From Maricaulis sp048270095 (GTDB taxonomy: Bacteria; Pseudomonadota; Alphaproteobacteria; Caulobacterales; Maricaulaceae), in assembly GCF_048270095.1 (NCBI RefSeq), contig NZ_JBLWTL010000006.1, positions 66,587 through 130,586 on the forward strand: DNA of 64,000 bases, in the 5' to 3' direction. Position numbers and translations under genes: made by a program. Below the pieces are notes generated by a model. The model was not told the DNA's origin. It made no database searches and worked only from the letters and a program-made list of their open reading frames with translations. Numbering within the stretch: position 1 is the first letter of the stretch; every line of letters begins with the position of its first letter. Of the stretch, positions 9,105 through 18,109 are shown one piece after another.

Positions 9105-10262
9105 CTATTCACTCACCTCATCAAGGGCGCGTGCCGCGCCCAGCTCTGCCGCCCGCGCTTCGACCAGTTCGACGATATGCTCAACCATGTCTTCATTGCT
9201 GGTATTGTGGTCGGGCTTTCCCGAGACATACATCTTGCCGCGCCCGGCACCGCCGCCGGTGAAGCCGAGATCGGTCATCAGGGCCTCGCCCGGACCATTG
9301 ACGACACAGCCGATGATCGACAGCGAGATCGGTTCGGAAATATGCGCCAGGCGGGCTTCCAGGGTTTCCACTGTGCGGATGACATCAAAGCCCTGCCGCG
9401 CACAGGACGGGCAGGCGATGATATTGACGCCGCGCGTGCGCAGCCCCAGCGATTTGAGAATATCGAAGCCAACGCGAACCTCTTCCTCCGGCTCGGCGGA
9501 AAGCGAGACGCGGATCGTATCGCCAATTCCGGCCCAGAGCAGGGAGCCGATCCCGATCGAGGATTTGACCGTGCCGATCCGCGTGCCACCGGCCTCGGTT
9601 ACCCCGAGATGCAAGGGCGCGTCGGTGGCTTCGGAGAGCTGCTGGTAGGCCGCGACCGTCATGAAAGTGTCGGAGGATTTGACCGAGATCTTGTAGTCAT
9701 GGAAATCGAGATCATCGAGGATGCGCGCATGTTCCAGGGCGCTCTCGACCATCGCGTCGGGACAAGGTTCGCCGTATTTTTCCAGCAAATGCTTTTCCAG
9801 CGAGCCGGCATTGACGCCAATACGGATGGCGCAGCCATGATCGCGCGCCGCCTGCACGACATCGCGCACCCGGTCCATCGAGCCGATATTGCCCGGATTG
9901 ATGCGCAGACAGGCCGCCCCGGCCTTGGCCGCCTCGATGCCGCGCTTGTAGTGAAAATGGATATCCGCGATCAGCGGCACGCTCGACGCCTGGACAATGG
10001 TCTTGAGCGCAGCGGTCGAGGCCTCATCGGGACAGGAGACCCGTACGATATCGACCCCGGCTTCCTCGCAACGCCGGATCTGGCCAATCGTGGCGCTGGC
10101 ATCAGAGGTCAGCGTATTGGTCATGGTCTGGACGCTGATCGGGGCATCGCCACCGATTTCCAGCTTGCCGATCCGGATCGTGCGGCTTTTGCGCCGCTCG
10201 ATCATGCGCCAGGGGCGGACGGTACGAGGATCGTGGGCACGTTCGGGGATTATGGCAGACAT
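9105..10262 (-). CDS. ispG: 4-hydroxy-3-methylbut-2-enyl diphosphate synthase (flavodoxin/ferredoxin) IspG
   Basis: IspG (GcpE) performs the penultimate step of the MEP isoprenoid pathway, reductively opening MEcPP to HMBPP with a [4Fe-4S] cluster. The 385-residue protein shows the TIM-barrel N-terminal half (ISVQTMTN, LIADIHFHY, RINPGNIG) and the cluster cysteines of the C-terminal half (IIACPSC and IIGCVVNGPGE). The ATG at 10262 has a GGAG-containing upstream region; an extra 11-codon extension is possible. It follows the rodZ-like gene by 84 bp, an order also seen in enterobacteria. Confidence 0.97.
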   Translation of the reverse strand: MSAIIPERAHDPRTVRPWRMIERRKSRTIRIGKLEIGGDAPISVQTMTNTLTSDASATIGQIRRCEEAGVDIVRVSCPDEASTAALKTIVQASSVPLIADIHFHYKRGIEAAKAGAACLRINPGNIGSMDRVRDVVQAARDHGCAIRIGVNAGSLEKHLLEKYGEPCPDAMVESALEHARILDDLDFHDYKISVKSSDTFMTVAAYQQLSEATDAPLHLGVTEAGGTRIGTVKSSIGIGSLLWAGIGDTIRVSLSAEPEEEVRVGFDILKSLGLRTRGVNIIACPSCARQGFDVIRTVETLEARLAHISEPISLSIIGCVVNGPGEALMTDLGFTGGGAGRGKMYVSGKPDHNTSNEDMVEHIVELVEARAAELGAARALDEVSE

Positions 10263-10346
10263 GGCGGGCTCCGATAACGCGAGAGGCGTTAGCATGAGCG
10301 TGTGATATAGCGGGATTGCGGCAGGCTTGCGAGCCAGTGACCGGAA

Positions 10347-11192
10347 TTATTCAGGGACGACTACAGCAGGCTCGGCCTGGGCCAGCGCGATATTCTCGAC
10401 GGGAATTCCCGCCGCGCCAAGCGTACCAAGTTCGACACCGCCACGTTCCAGCAGAATCGCTCCGGCATCGGACGCCGAAAAGGTCAGCCCGTCCTCGCGT
10501 GCCTGGTAGACATCACCGGCTGCCAGCGTACGCGAGTACAGGATCCGGCCCGAGGCGTCCTGGATTTCCAGCGTCGTCGGCGCCGTGGCGCGCAGCGTCA
10601 GCTGGTCGGTTTCGGCCGCATCGCCAAGCGGAACGCCGGTCCAGATCGTGCCGATATCGGCCGGGCGGCGGGCGGGTTGAAAATCAGCGCGGGCCCATTC
10701 CGGAGCGGCATCGGGCGGCGAAGGCATGTTGGCGATCACGCCGAATGATGGCGATTGCTCGGCATACCACCAGGCGACAGAAGCGACGCAAACCAGGATG
10801 AGAACTGCACCGAAGGCACCGCGCGGCAATTTGATCGGGTCGCGCGTCTTGGCCGAGGCCGAGGGCACGGCCCGGCCGGTCTCGGTGTCCACTTCACGCT
10901 TGAACTGCTCGACAATGCCAACCGGTTCAATGGCCAGGAAATTGGCATAGGTCCGCAGATAGCCAATCGCATAGGCACGGGCCGGCAGGCCGCGTGTGTC
11001 CATGGTTTCAAGAGCTTCGAGGTAGTCTCGGCGTATCCGCGTACGGGCCGCTGCCAGATCGAGCGTCAGCCCGGCCTTGGTGCGCGCCTCGCGCAGCCGG
11101 TCACCCGCTGAATGCTGCACATAACTCGCGCCACTCTCCGAAAACACCGCATCTACTGGCACGAAACCCGCCATTCCTGTTTGACTCGACAT
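10347..11192 (-). CDS. rodZ: RodZ-like transmembrane helix-turn-helix protein
   Basis: 281 residues: an N-terminal RodZ-type HTH (about 27-95, GDRLREARTKAGLTLDLAAARTR-type start and the YLRTYANFL end), a single transmembrane helix near 125-145, and a periplasmic DUF4115 domain at the C-terminus. RodZ links MreB filaments to the membrane cell-wall machinery in rod-shaped cells. The ATG at 11192 follows a G-rich GGAGGGG site; an upstream ATG at 11273 lacks one and would overlap almost to ptsP. Placed directly upstream of ispG as in other proteobacteria. Confidence 0.85.
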   Translation of the reverse strand: MSSQTGMAGFVPVDAVFSESGASYVQHSAGDRLREARTKAGLTLDLAAARTRIRRDYLEALETMDTRGLPARAYAIGYLRTYANFLAIEPVGIVEQFKREVDTETGRAVPSASAKTRDPIKLPRGAFGAVLILVCVASVAWWYAEQSPSFGVIANMPSPPDAAPEWARADFQPARRPADIGTIWTGVPLGDAAETDQLTLRATAPTTLEIQDASGRILYSRTLAAGDVYQAREDGLTFSASDAGAILLERGGVELGTLGAAGIPVENIALAQAEPAVVVPE

Positions 11193-11277
11193 ACCCTTAA
11201 CCCCTCCCCCGTCCGGGGTAGAATGCTCACTCAGGGCAAGTGATTGGAGCTTCCCCACATCACTCTTAACCATAAGA

Positions 11278-13569
11278 TCAAATTCTGCGCCCGTTTTCAA
11301 CAGCCTCGCCAGGTAATCCGGCTTCGGCACCGGCGTTCAGCAAGAGCGGTCTCAAGCTGTCGGCCGGACTATCCATACGGCTAGCAAGCCAGATGCCAAG
11401 CTTGTCGGCGTCGAGGCCGGAGATGAGTTTCTTGATCGGGCCGAGATTGGCGGCGGCCATGGAAAGACTTCGGTAACCAAGCCCTATCAGGACCGCAGCC
11501 TCCAGGGGCTTGGAAGCAATCTCACCACATACGGACACAGGAACATCATGTTTGGCGCAGGCATTGCGGATTTGCCGGAACAATCCGAGCGCTGCCGGAG
11601 AGAGCACATCGTACCGATCCGAGACACGCGCATTTTGCCGGTCTGCGGCGAAGAAATATTGCATCAGATCATTGGCACCGACCGAAACGAAGTCGACCGC
11701 GTCGATCACGTGCTCGATGGCCCAGGCAATGCCGGGGGTTTCCAGCATCAGGCCGATCTTGACCTCGGACGGGAGCGGATGCCGGTTGTGCTCGGCATGC
11801 TGCAATTCGCGCTCAAGCATGGCGCGGGCCGCACGCATTTCCCACGGCGCGGAAATCATCGGGAACATCACATGCAGCGGCCGGCCAGCAGCGGCCTGGA
11901 TCAGGGCGCGCAACTGGTAGCGCAGCAGGCCCGGCCGATCGAGGCCCATCCGGATGGCGCGCCAGCCCAGCGCCGGATTGGGTTCGACCATTGAGGGCGC
12001 GAACGGCGCCACCTTGTCACCACCCAGATCGAGGGTGCGAAACACGACCGGTTTGCCATTGGCCGCGTCGAGCACGCTGCCATAGACGGCAGCCTGGGCG
12101 TCAAGCCTGGGCAGGGTGTCGGCGACCATGAACTGGAATTCAGTGCGGAACAGACCGACCCCGTCGGCGCCAGCCTGTTCGAGATGGCTCAGTTCGACCA
12201 GCAGGCCGGCATTGATGTGCAGACCAACCCGTTGGCCATCCAGGGTCACCGACGGACCGCGCATCTCGGCATAGGAGAGACGCCGGATCGAGAGGACCTG
12301 CAAACGCTCGTCATAGGCTTCGATCACATCGACAGGCGGGCGGATGTGCAGCACGCCAAATTCTGCGTCGAGGATGACCGGATCGCCATTCTCGGCGCGA
12401 TCAAGCGCGCCTTCGAGGCGGCCGATCAGCGGAATACCGAGCGCCTTGGCAACAATCGCCGCGTGAGAGGAGGCCGACCCCTCTTCAAGCGCCACGCCGA
12501 GCAATTTGGTCCGGTCAAAATCGAGCAATTCGGCGGGGCCGATATTGCGGGCGATCAGGATGGCGTTGTCGGGCAGGGTGATCTGGGGTGCCGTATGGCC
12601 GTCGAGATGCCGCAACAGGCGATTGGCCAGGTCCTCAAGGTCGTGCAAGCGCTCGCGGAAGGTCAGATCGGCGGCCTTCATCAACCGGGCCCGGTTCTCA
12701 TTGCGGACCCGTTCAATCGCGGCTTCCGCCGTCAGGCCAAGCCGCACAGCCTCACGCAGACGCTCCAGCCAGCCGCGATCATGGGCGAACATGCGATAGG
12801 CCTGCAGAACATCGCGCGTCGGACCACCGAACGGCACCCGCCCGCTTTCAAGCATGTCGTCAATCGAGGAGCGCAAACCATCAATCGCCGTGTCGAGGCG
12901 TGCCTCTTCGCCTGCAGCATCCTCGGAGATCAGCCGGTCGGAGCCGACATGTGGCTCGAACAATACCGCCACGCCCTTCACCAGACCGCCGGAAAAAGCC
13001 CCGCCCTGCAGCCGCTCCGGCTTGGACTGGCGCACGTCGAGGCCGGCCATTTCCTCGGAATCGACGATATCGCCGGAAGCCACGATCTCGGCGAGCACCA
13101 TGGCCACGGTCTGCAGCGAGTCGATCTCGTCCTCGCCGACCTGGCGCTCCACTGTCGACTGCGACGTCAACACACCAACCAGGCGGCCACCGCGCAGGAT
13201 CGGCACGCCGACAAAAGTGTTGAAGGGTTCTTCGCCGGTCTCGGGCCGGTAGGAGAAGGCGGGGTGCGAACGGGCATCAAATGTCGCAAACGGGCGCGCC
13301 CGCCGCGCCACAAGGCCTACCAGGCCTTCACCGGGCTGCAGGCGGGTATGGTGGACAGCTTCAGCCTTCAGGCCGTGGGTGGCGCATAATTCGAGCGCGC
13401 TGGAACGCCGCGCCAGATAGATCGAACACACGTCCCAACCGGCCTCGTCGGCGATCAGCGTGGTGAGGTGATCGAGTCGATCCTGCGCATTCTCGCGTGT
13501 CGCCATCAGCTCGCGCATACGCCTGAGAAGGCGGCGAGGGTCACGGGTATTGGGCGTTTTCGCTTCCAT
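11278..13569 (-). CDS. ptsP: Phosphoenolpyruvate-protein phosphotransferase PtsP (enzyme I-Ntr)
   Basis: 763 residues: N-terminal GAF domain (about 20-165), then the enzyme I N-terminal domain, the phospho-histidine domain with the active His369 (GSASSHAAI), and the PEP-binding TIM barrel with the LFRTEFQFM and SVGANDLMQY signatures. It starts the nitrogen phosphotransfer chain (EI-Ntr to NPr to EIIA-Ntr), sensing glutamine/2-oxoglutarate through GAF. The ATG at 13569 overlaps the TGA of lysC (TGATG), so the two are translationally coupled, a conserved alphaproteobacterial pairing. No HPr or EIIA gene is in the window. Confidence 0.97.
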   Translation of the reverse strand: MEAKTPNTRDPRRLLRRMRELMATRENAQDRLDHLTTLIADEAGWDVCSIYLARRSSALELCATHGLKAEAVHHTRLQPGEGLVGLVARRARPFATFDARSHPAFSYRPETGEEPFNTFVGVPILRGGRLVGVLTSQSTVERQVGEDEIDSLQTVAMVLAEIVASGDIVDSEEMAGLDVRQSKPERLQGGAFSGGLVKGVAVLFEPHVGSDRLISEDAAGEEARLDTAIDGLRSSIDDMLESGRVPFGGPTRDVLQAYRMFAHDRGWLERLREAVRLGLTAEAAIERVRNENRARLMKAADLTFRERLHDLEDLANRLLRHLDGHTAPQITLPDNAILIARNIGPAELLDFDRTKLLGVALEEGSASSHAAIVAKALGIPLIGRLEGALDRAENGDPVILDAEFGVLHIRPPVDVIEAYDERLQVLSIRRLSYAEMRGPSVTLDGQRVGLHINAGLLVELSHLEQAGADGVGLFRTEFQFMVADTLPRLDAQAAVYGSVLDAANGKPVVFRTLDLGGDKVAPFAPSMVEPNPALGWRAIRMGLDRPGLLRYQLRALIQAAAGRPLHVMFPMISAPWEMRAARAMLERELQHAEHNRHPLPSEVKIGLMLETPGIAWAIEHVIDAVDFVSVGANDLMQYFFAADRQNARVSDRYDVLSPAALGLFRQIRNACAKHDVPVSVCGEIASKPLEAAVLIGLGYRSLSMAAANLGPIKKLISGLDADKLGIWLASRMDSPADSLRPLLLNAGAEAGLPGEAVENGRRI

Positions 13570-14792
13570 CAATTCCCCATTCGATCCAGGCCATAGGCTG
13601 CATGCAGCGCGCGCACGGCGCGCTCGACCGCGTCATTGTCAATCAGCGCCGAGATCTTGATCTCGGACGTCGCCAATACCTTTACCGCAATTCCGCTTTC
13701 ACCGAGCACACCAAACAATGACCGGGCGACATCGGCGCGCTGACGCAGACCGGCGCCAACGACCGATACCTTCGCCAGACCGGTTTCCGAACCGATCCGC
13801 AGCCCCGGCAATCCCTGCTCCAGTGCCGATTGGGCACGATCAAGGTCACGGTGCGCAACTGAAAATTCCAGATTGACGGTATCCGGCTCACGCCCATGCG
13901 CCTGGACGATCATGTCGACGCCAATCCCGGCATTGGCGAGAATGGCAAAGGTCTCGCTGGCGAAACGCGATTGCGGCGCTCCGCCCAGAACGGCGATGCG
14001 GGCCTGGTCACGGGCGTAGGCCACGCCGGAGACGACGCGCCGTTCGGCGATATCGCGATCAGCCACGATATCGGTGCCGCGACTCTGGCCCGCAGCCAGG
14101 AAGCTCGACAAGACCCGCATCGGCACATGTCGCGATTTGGCGAACTCGACCGAACGTGCCTGCAGGACCTTGGCCCCCTGCGCCGCCAGTTCGAGCATTT
14201 CGTCATGGCTGATCGCATCGAGCCGGCGCGCCGCCGGTTCAATGCGTGGGTCTGTCGTGTAGACGCCATCGACATCGGTGTAGATGTCGCAGCGTGCCCC
14301 CAGCGCCGCAGCCAGCGCCGCCGCCGACAGATCGGTGCCGCCGCGGCCGAGCGTGCGCAGACACCCGTCCTCGGCAATGCCCTGATAGCCGGCCAGAACC
14401 GGAACAATGCCGGCGGCCATGGCTGCTTCAAACGCCGAAGCCTCCATACCGGCAATGCGGGCCGCGCCGGGCGGGCCATCGGTGAAGACCGGCGCCTGCC
14501 ACCCCAGGAAGGAGCGCGACTGCAAGCCGCGTTCGCGCAGCGCCAGCGCCATCAGCGCCGCCGCCACCTGCTCACCGGCTGCCAGGGCCACATCGGTTTC
14601 TGCGTCACCCAGCCCGACCCCAAACTCGCCCGCCAGCCCGAGCAGGCGATCCGTCTCTCCCGCCATGGCCGAAACGACAACAGCGTGCGTTTCGCCGCGC
14701 GCGACCGCATCGGCCACCAGGCCGGCGGCATGGCGGATACGTTCGATCGTACCGACCGAACTTCCGCCAAATTTCGCAACGACGCGTATCAT
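13569..14792 (-). CDS. lysC: Aspartate kinase
   Basis: Aspartokinase phosphorylates aspartate at the head of the lysine, threonine and methionine pathways. The 407-residue length fits a monofunctional class with C-terminal tandem ACT domains for feedback control. KFGGSSVGT at 6-14 is the nucleotide-binding start, and GRGGTDLSAAALAAALGA is the kinase substrate region. The ATG at 14792 (MIRVVAKFGG) follows AGGTGG; an in-frame upstream extension is not needed. Divergent from ubiG with 207 bp between them, presumably containing both promoters. Confidence 0.97.
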   Translation of the reverse strand: MIRVVAKFGGSSVGTIERIRHAAGLVADAVARGETHAVVVSAMAGETDRLLGLAGEFGVGLGDAETDVALAAGEQVAAALMALALRERGLQSRSFLGWQAPVFTDGPPGAARIAGMEASAFEAAMAAGIVPVLAGYQGIAEDGCLRTLGRGGTDLSAAALAAALGARCDIYTDVDGVYTTDPRIEPAARRLDAISHDEMLELAAQGAKVLQARSVEFAKSRHVPMRVLSSFLAAGQSRGTDIVADRDIAERRVVSGVAYARDQARIAVLGGAPQSRFASETFAILANAGIGVDMIVQAHGREPDTVNLEFSVAHRDLDRAQSALEQGLPGLRIGSETGLAKVSVVGAGLRQRADVARSLFGVLGESGIAVKVLATSEIKISALIDNDAVERAVRALHAAYGLDRMGN

Positions 14793-14999
14793 TCCACCTG
14801 TCCCTCGCTCAGTCTCGAAGCCATGACGGTTCAAAACGTCGCACCCGTCTCGATTAGCCCGTCCAGCAGGGCCATAATGTGGCTGTCAGGATATCGCGGA
14901 TTGATCCCGCAATGTTATCGCGGTTTCCTACTTGGGCGAAGCCTTGTACGCAACGCTCGAACGCAATATTGCGGGAATACGCGCCTCAGGAGAACAGGC

Positions 15000-15764
15000 A
15001 TGGCCAGCACTGCCGCACCGGAAACCCTCTCCCGCCCTTCGGTCGATCCGGCCGAAGTCGAGAAATTCTCGCGCATTGCCGCTGAATGGTGGGATCCGGA
15101 CTCCAAGTTCAAGCCCCTGCACAAATTCAACCCGATCCGCCTGGCCTTCATCCGCGATACGATCTGCAGCCATCTCGGCCTCGCCGGCACACGCCCGTTC
15201 GAGGGCCTGCGCGTGCTCGACATCGGGTGCGGTGGCGGGCTGGCGTCTGAACCCATGGCCCGCCTCGGCGCGGCAGTCACCGGGGTCGATGCGGCCGAAG
15301 CCAATGTGAAGACCGCCTCGGTGCACGCCGCCGAACAAGGGCTCGAGATCGATTACCGCCACGGTGTCGCCGAGCAATTGATCGAGGCCGGTGAGCCCCC
15401 CTTTGATGTCGTGCTCAATCTGGAAGTGATGGAGCATGTCGCCAATCCACACACTTTCCTCGTCGACTGTTCGGCGCTGGTCAAACCGGGCGGGTTGATG
15501 ATCTGCGCCACCATCAACCGGACCTCCAAGGCCTTCGCACTTGCGATTGTCGGTGCGGAATGGGTGATGGGCTGGCTGCCGCGCGGCACGCACCGCTTCC
15601 ACAAGCTGGTCCAGCCAAGAGAGCTCACCGCCGCCCTGCATGAAGGCGGTATGGAGATGGATGACGCGGTCGGGGTCAGCTACAACCCGCTCAATGATCA
15701 ATGGACACTGGGCGATGATACCAGCGTGAATTACATGGTGGTGGCGCGCAAACCGCAGGCTTGA
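15000..15764 (+). CDS. ubiG: Ubiquinone biosynthesis O-methyltransferase UbiG
   Basis: UbiG does both O-methylations of ubiquinone synthesis. The 254-residue protein starts with the family's characteristic EVEKFSRIAAEWWDP and HKFNPIRLAFIRD segments; the SAM motif I DIGCGGG is at 74-80 and the later MEHV and RTxK-like (NRTSKAFALAIVGAEW) stretch is typical. The ATG at 15000 is preceded by CAGGAGAA at good spacing. A much longer open frame exists upstream but it is antisense to lysC and is discarded. Convergent with the DUF1178 gene, 16 bp apart. Confidence 0.97.
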   Translation: MASTAAPETLSRPSVDPAEVEKFSRIAAEWWDPDSKFKPLHKFNPIRLAFIRDTICSHLGLAGTRPFEGLRVLDIGCGGGLASEPMARLGAAVTGVDAAEANVKTASVHAAEQGLEIDYRHGVAEQLIEAGEPPFDVVLNLEVMEHVANPHTFLVDCSALVKPGGLMICATINRTSKAFALAIVGAEWVMGWLPRGTHRFHKLVQPRELTAALHEGGMEMDDAVGVSYNPLNDQWTLGDDTSVNYMVVARKPQA

Positions 15765-15780
15765 TGCCGGCCCTGGCCGA

Positions 15781-16203
15781 TCAACTCGCCTTCTTCGGCG
15801 GCGTCGGCGCGAGGGCGTCCGGCAAGGGCGCCACCGGAACCCCTTCTTCGCGCAGCGCCTCACCCTCCTCGGGCGTGGTCTCGCCGTAGATCAGGCGATC
15901 CGGCTTGTCACCGGCATGAATGGCGCGCGCCTCGGCCGCGAAATCACCGCCGACATAGTCGAAATTATTGCGGATATGCGCCTTCACCTGCGATGCCATC
16001 GCCTTGAATTTCGCTTCCGGGGTCGCGTCGCGTTTGCGTGAGGTTGCGACCGCCGGCGACATCACCGCCTTGCGCACCGTGACCGAGCCGCATTGGGGGC
16101 ATTCGACCAGGCCGCGATCATTTTGATCGTCAAAGGCGGAAGAGTTCGAAAACCAGGCTTCGAACCCGTGCTCCTGATCACAAAGGAGCGCATAGCGGAT
16201 CAT
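15781..16203 (-). CDS. DUF1178 family protein
   Basis: 140 residues beginning MIRYALLCDQEHGFEAWF, followed by CPQCGS: together the signature of the DUF1178 family, small zinc-ribbon-like proteins of unknown function found in alpha- and betaproteobacteria. The C-terminal GETTPEEGEALREEGVPV-like segment is also conserved in the family. The ATG overlaps the TGA of the nitrilase gene (ATGA), so it is the last gene of comF-grxC-nit-DUF1178. Function unknown. Confidence 0.92.
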   Translation of the reverse strand: MIRYALLCDQEHGFEAWFSNSSAFDDQNDRGLVECPQCGSVTVRKAVMSPAVATSRKRDATPEAKFKAMASQVKAHIRNNFDYVGGDFAAEARAIHAGDKPDRLIYGETTPEEGEALREEGVPVAPLPDALAPTPPKKAS

Positions 16204-17042
16204 CGCAGGATCATCTCGTCCGGCCCGCCCAGCTCGCGGTCATGCAAGAGAGCCGGAATGCGCGAACGGGCATCGGCGACCTTGTCCATGTTCAACTCGG
16301 CCAACAGGATCCCCGGTTCGTCATGATCGAGCATCGCCGTCACTGCGCCCCAGGGGTCAACAATCATGGAATGTCCCCAGGTCCGGCGGCCATCTTCATG
16401 CAGCCCGGCCTGGGCTGGCGCGATCACCCAGGACCCGGTTTCGATCGCCCGCGCCCGCAAAAGGATTTCCCAATGTGCCCGCCCGGTTGGCCGGGTGAAG
16501 GCGGCCGGCACTGAGAGAATTTGCGCCCCGGCCTGGGCCAGGCGGCGATAGAGATAGGCGAAGCGCACATCATAGCAGATCGACAGGCCAAGCCGCGCCG
16601 CGCCGATATCGGCCAGCACCAGCCGGTCACCGGCGCGGTAATTCGCGGATTCGCGATAGGTCTCACCTTGCCCCAGACCGACATCGAACATGTGTGCCTT
16701 GTCGTAGCTGGCGAGCAATCGCCCGTCCGGCGCGAACAGGAATGAGCGGTTGGCGGCGCGGCGCTCCGCCAGTTTGACAGCGAGCGAGCCGATCAGAAGG
16801 GTGATGCCGAGCTCTTTGGCCAGCGCAGCGAAGGCCGGGATGGCCGGATCCTCGTCCGGCGTCCGCATCACCGCAAAGGCCTGGTCGGCATCCTTTTGCA
16901 CCAGATGCGTGGTTTCCGGTGTCGCAACCAGCATTGCGCCACGCGCTGCGGCCTGGCGGATCAGATCGCAGGCCATCGCCAGATTGGCGGCCGGATCGAT
17001 CCCGGACCGCATCTGGATCAGCCCTGTTGCGATCGTGCTCAT
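16200..17042 (-). CDS. Carbon-nitrogen hydrolase (Nit1/deaminated glutathione amidase-like)
   Basis: 280 residues of the nitrilase superfamily. The Glu-Lys-Cys triad is visible: Glu43 (ATPET), Lys115 (YDKAHMFD) and Cys156 (SICYDVRF). The AHMFD and RARAIET segments place it in the Nit branch, whose members hydrolyse deaminated (2-oxo) glutathione as metabolite repair, consistent with the neighbouring glutaredoxin gene, although that link is inference. Start and the upstream grxC stop overlap (TAATG), and its stop overlaps the DUF1178 start. Confidence 0.9.
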   Translation of the reverse strand: MSTIATGLIQMRSGIDPAANLAMACDLIRQAAARGAMLVATPETTHLVQKDADQAFAVMRTPDEDPAIPAFAALAKELGITLLIGSLAVKLAERRAANRSFLFAPDGRLLASYDKAHMFDVGLGQGETYRESANYRAGDRLVLADIGAARLGLSICYDVRFAYLYRRLAQAGAQILSVPAAFTRPTGRAHWEILLRARAIETGSWVIAPAQAGLHEDGRRTWGHSMIVDPWGAVTAMLDHDEPGILLAELNMDKVADARSRIPALLHDRELGGPDEMILR

Positions 17043-17299
17043 TACAGGCTCAGCATTGCGTCCAGCTTGCCCGCGCGGTCCAGCGCCACAAGTTCGTCAC
17101 AGCCGCCGACATGGTCCTTGCCGATAAAGATTTGCGGGAAGGTGCGAGCGCCGCGGGAGCGTTGCACCATTTCCTCGCGCTTCTTCTGGTCGAAGCCGGC
17201 ATCGATTTCCTCGAAGTCGACTTTCTTTGATTTCAGCAGCGAGACCGCGCGGGCGCAGTAGCCACACATGGGTCGGGTATAGATGGTCACTTTGGCCAT
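17042..17299 (-). CDS. grxC: Glutaredoxin 3
   Basis: 85 residues, the usual length of GrxC. Redox centre CGYC at 12-15, glutathione-binding TVP-equivalent region (ARTFPQIFIG, with the cis-proline) and the GGCDEL helix cap are all present. A small cytosolic dithiol glutaredoxin using glutathione. Begins 20 bp after comF; its TAA overlaps the nitrilase ATG. Confidence 0.96.
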   Translation of the reverse strand: MAKVTIYTRPMCGYCARAVSLLKSKKVDFEEIDAGFDQKKREEMVQRSRGARTFPQIFIGKDHVGGCDELVALDRAGKLDAMLSL

Positions 17300-17319
17300 T
17301 GGGAAACTCCTCTACCCTT

Positions 17320-18066
17320 TTACATAGTGGGATCGCTGGCGCGTACAACACGGCAGAGCGTGACAACAGTCACAATTTCAGCTCCGGCACGCCGCAATTG
17401 GCGCGCACAGGCCGAGGCCGTTGCCCCGGTCGTGAAGACATCATCGACCAGAACAATATGGCTGCCGTCGAGCCGGTGACCGGGGGCGACATGAAAGGCT
17501 CCAGCCATATTGCGGCGCCGCGACAACACGCTCTTTCCTGCCTGGCTCGGCGTCGCCCGCGTCCGCAACAGCCAGCCGGCCTGCATGGGCACACCCGTCT
17601 GGCGCGACAGGGCCTGGCCGAGCAATGCTGACTGATTGTAGCGCCGCGACAGCAGGCGACGCCAGTGCAACGGAACCGGCAGGATATAATCGGCACCGTC
17701 CAGGCAGGCTGCGCCGGCATGGGCCATCCAGCAGCCGAACTGGTCGATCATCTCGCGCCGGCCCCCATTTTTGAACCCCAACACCAGCTGCCGCGACACA
17801 TCGCCATAGGCGAGCGGCGCCCGGGCGCGGTCGAATTTGGGTGGGCGGGCCATGCAGGTCGCGCACAACACTCCTGTGTCGGCGCCGGTCCCGGACGTGT
17901 AGGGGAAGGGCGCGCCACAGCAATCGCACCAGGGCGCTGCCAGGAAGTCCAGCCCCTGCCAGGCGCTCGCCTCAAGCCGCCCGCTGGCGTCGACCGGTAC
18001 ACTGCGCACGGGGCAGACCGGGGGCCAGATCGCGTCGGCAATGGCTGTCAGAATGCGCTTGCTCAC
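17320..18066 (-). CDS. comF: ComF-family phosphoribosyltransferase-like protein
   Basis: About 248 residues from a GTG at 18066. An N-terminal zinc ribbon (CDCCGAPFP then CATC, roughly residues 47-72) is followed by the conserved LVLGFKNGGR segment, ILPVPLHWRRLLSRRYNQS, and the PRPP loop IVLVDDVFTTGAT at about 204-216. ComF homologues act in DNA uptake or repair in some bacteria, but the role outside naturally competent species is unclear. An alternative ATG at 18111 would overlap the divergent methyltransferase start; the GTG has an AAGGGG stretch upstream, so the start is only moderately certain. Confidence 0.88.
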   Translation of the reverse strand: MSKRILTAIADAIWPPVCPVRSVPVDASGRLEASAWQGLDFLAAPWCDCCGAPFPYTSGTGADTGVLCATCMARPPKFDRARAPLAYGDVSRQLVLGFKNGGRREMIDQFGCWMAHAGAACLDGADYILPVPLHWRRLLSRRYNQSALLGQALSRQTGVPMQAGWLLRTRATPSQAGKSVLSRRRNMAGAFHVAPGHRLDGSHIVLVDDVFTTGATASACARQLRRAGAEIVTVVTLCRVVRASDPTM

Positions 18067-18109
18067 ACCGCCCCTTCCCTTGGCGCGCCGCAAAAGGCAT
18101 ATCGGCTGC

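Noticed and set aside
8730..10277. A 515-residue plus-strand open frame opposite ispG
   Set aside because: ispG has its cluster cysteines on the minus strand; the opposite frame shows no domain.
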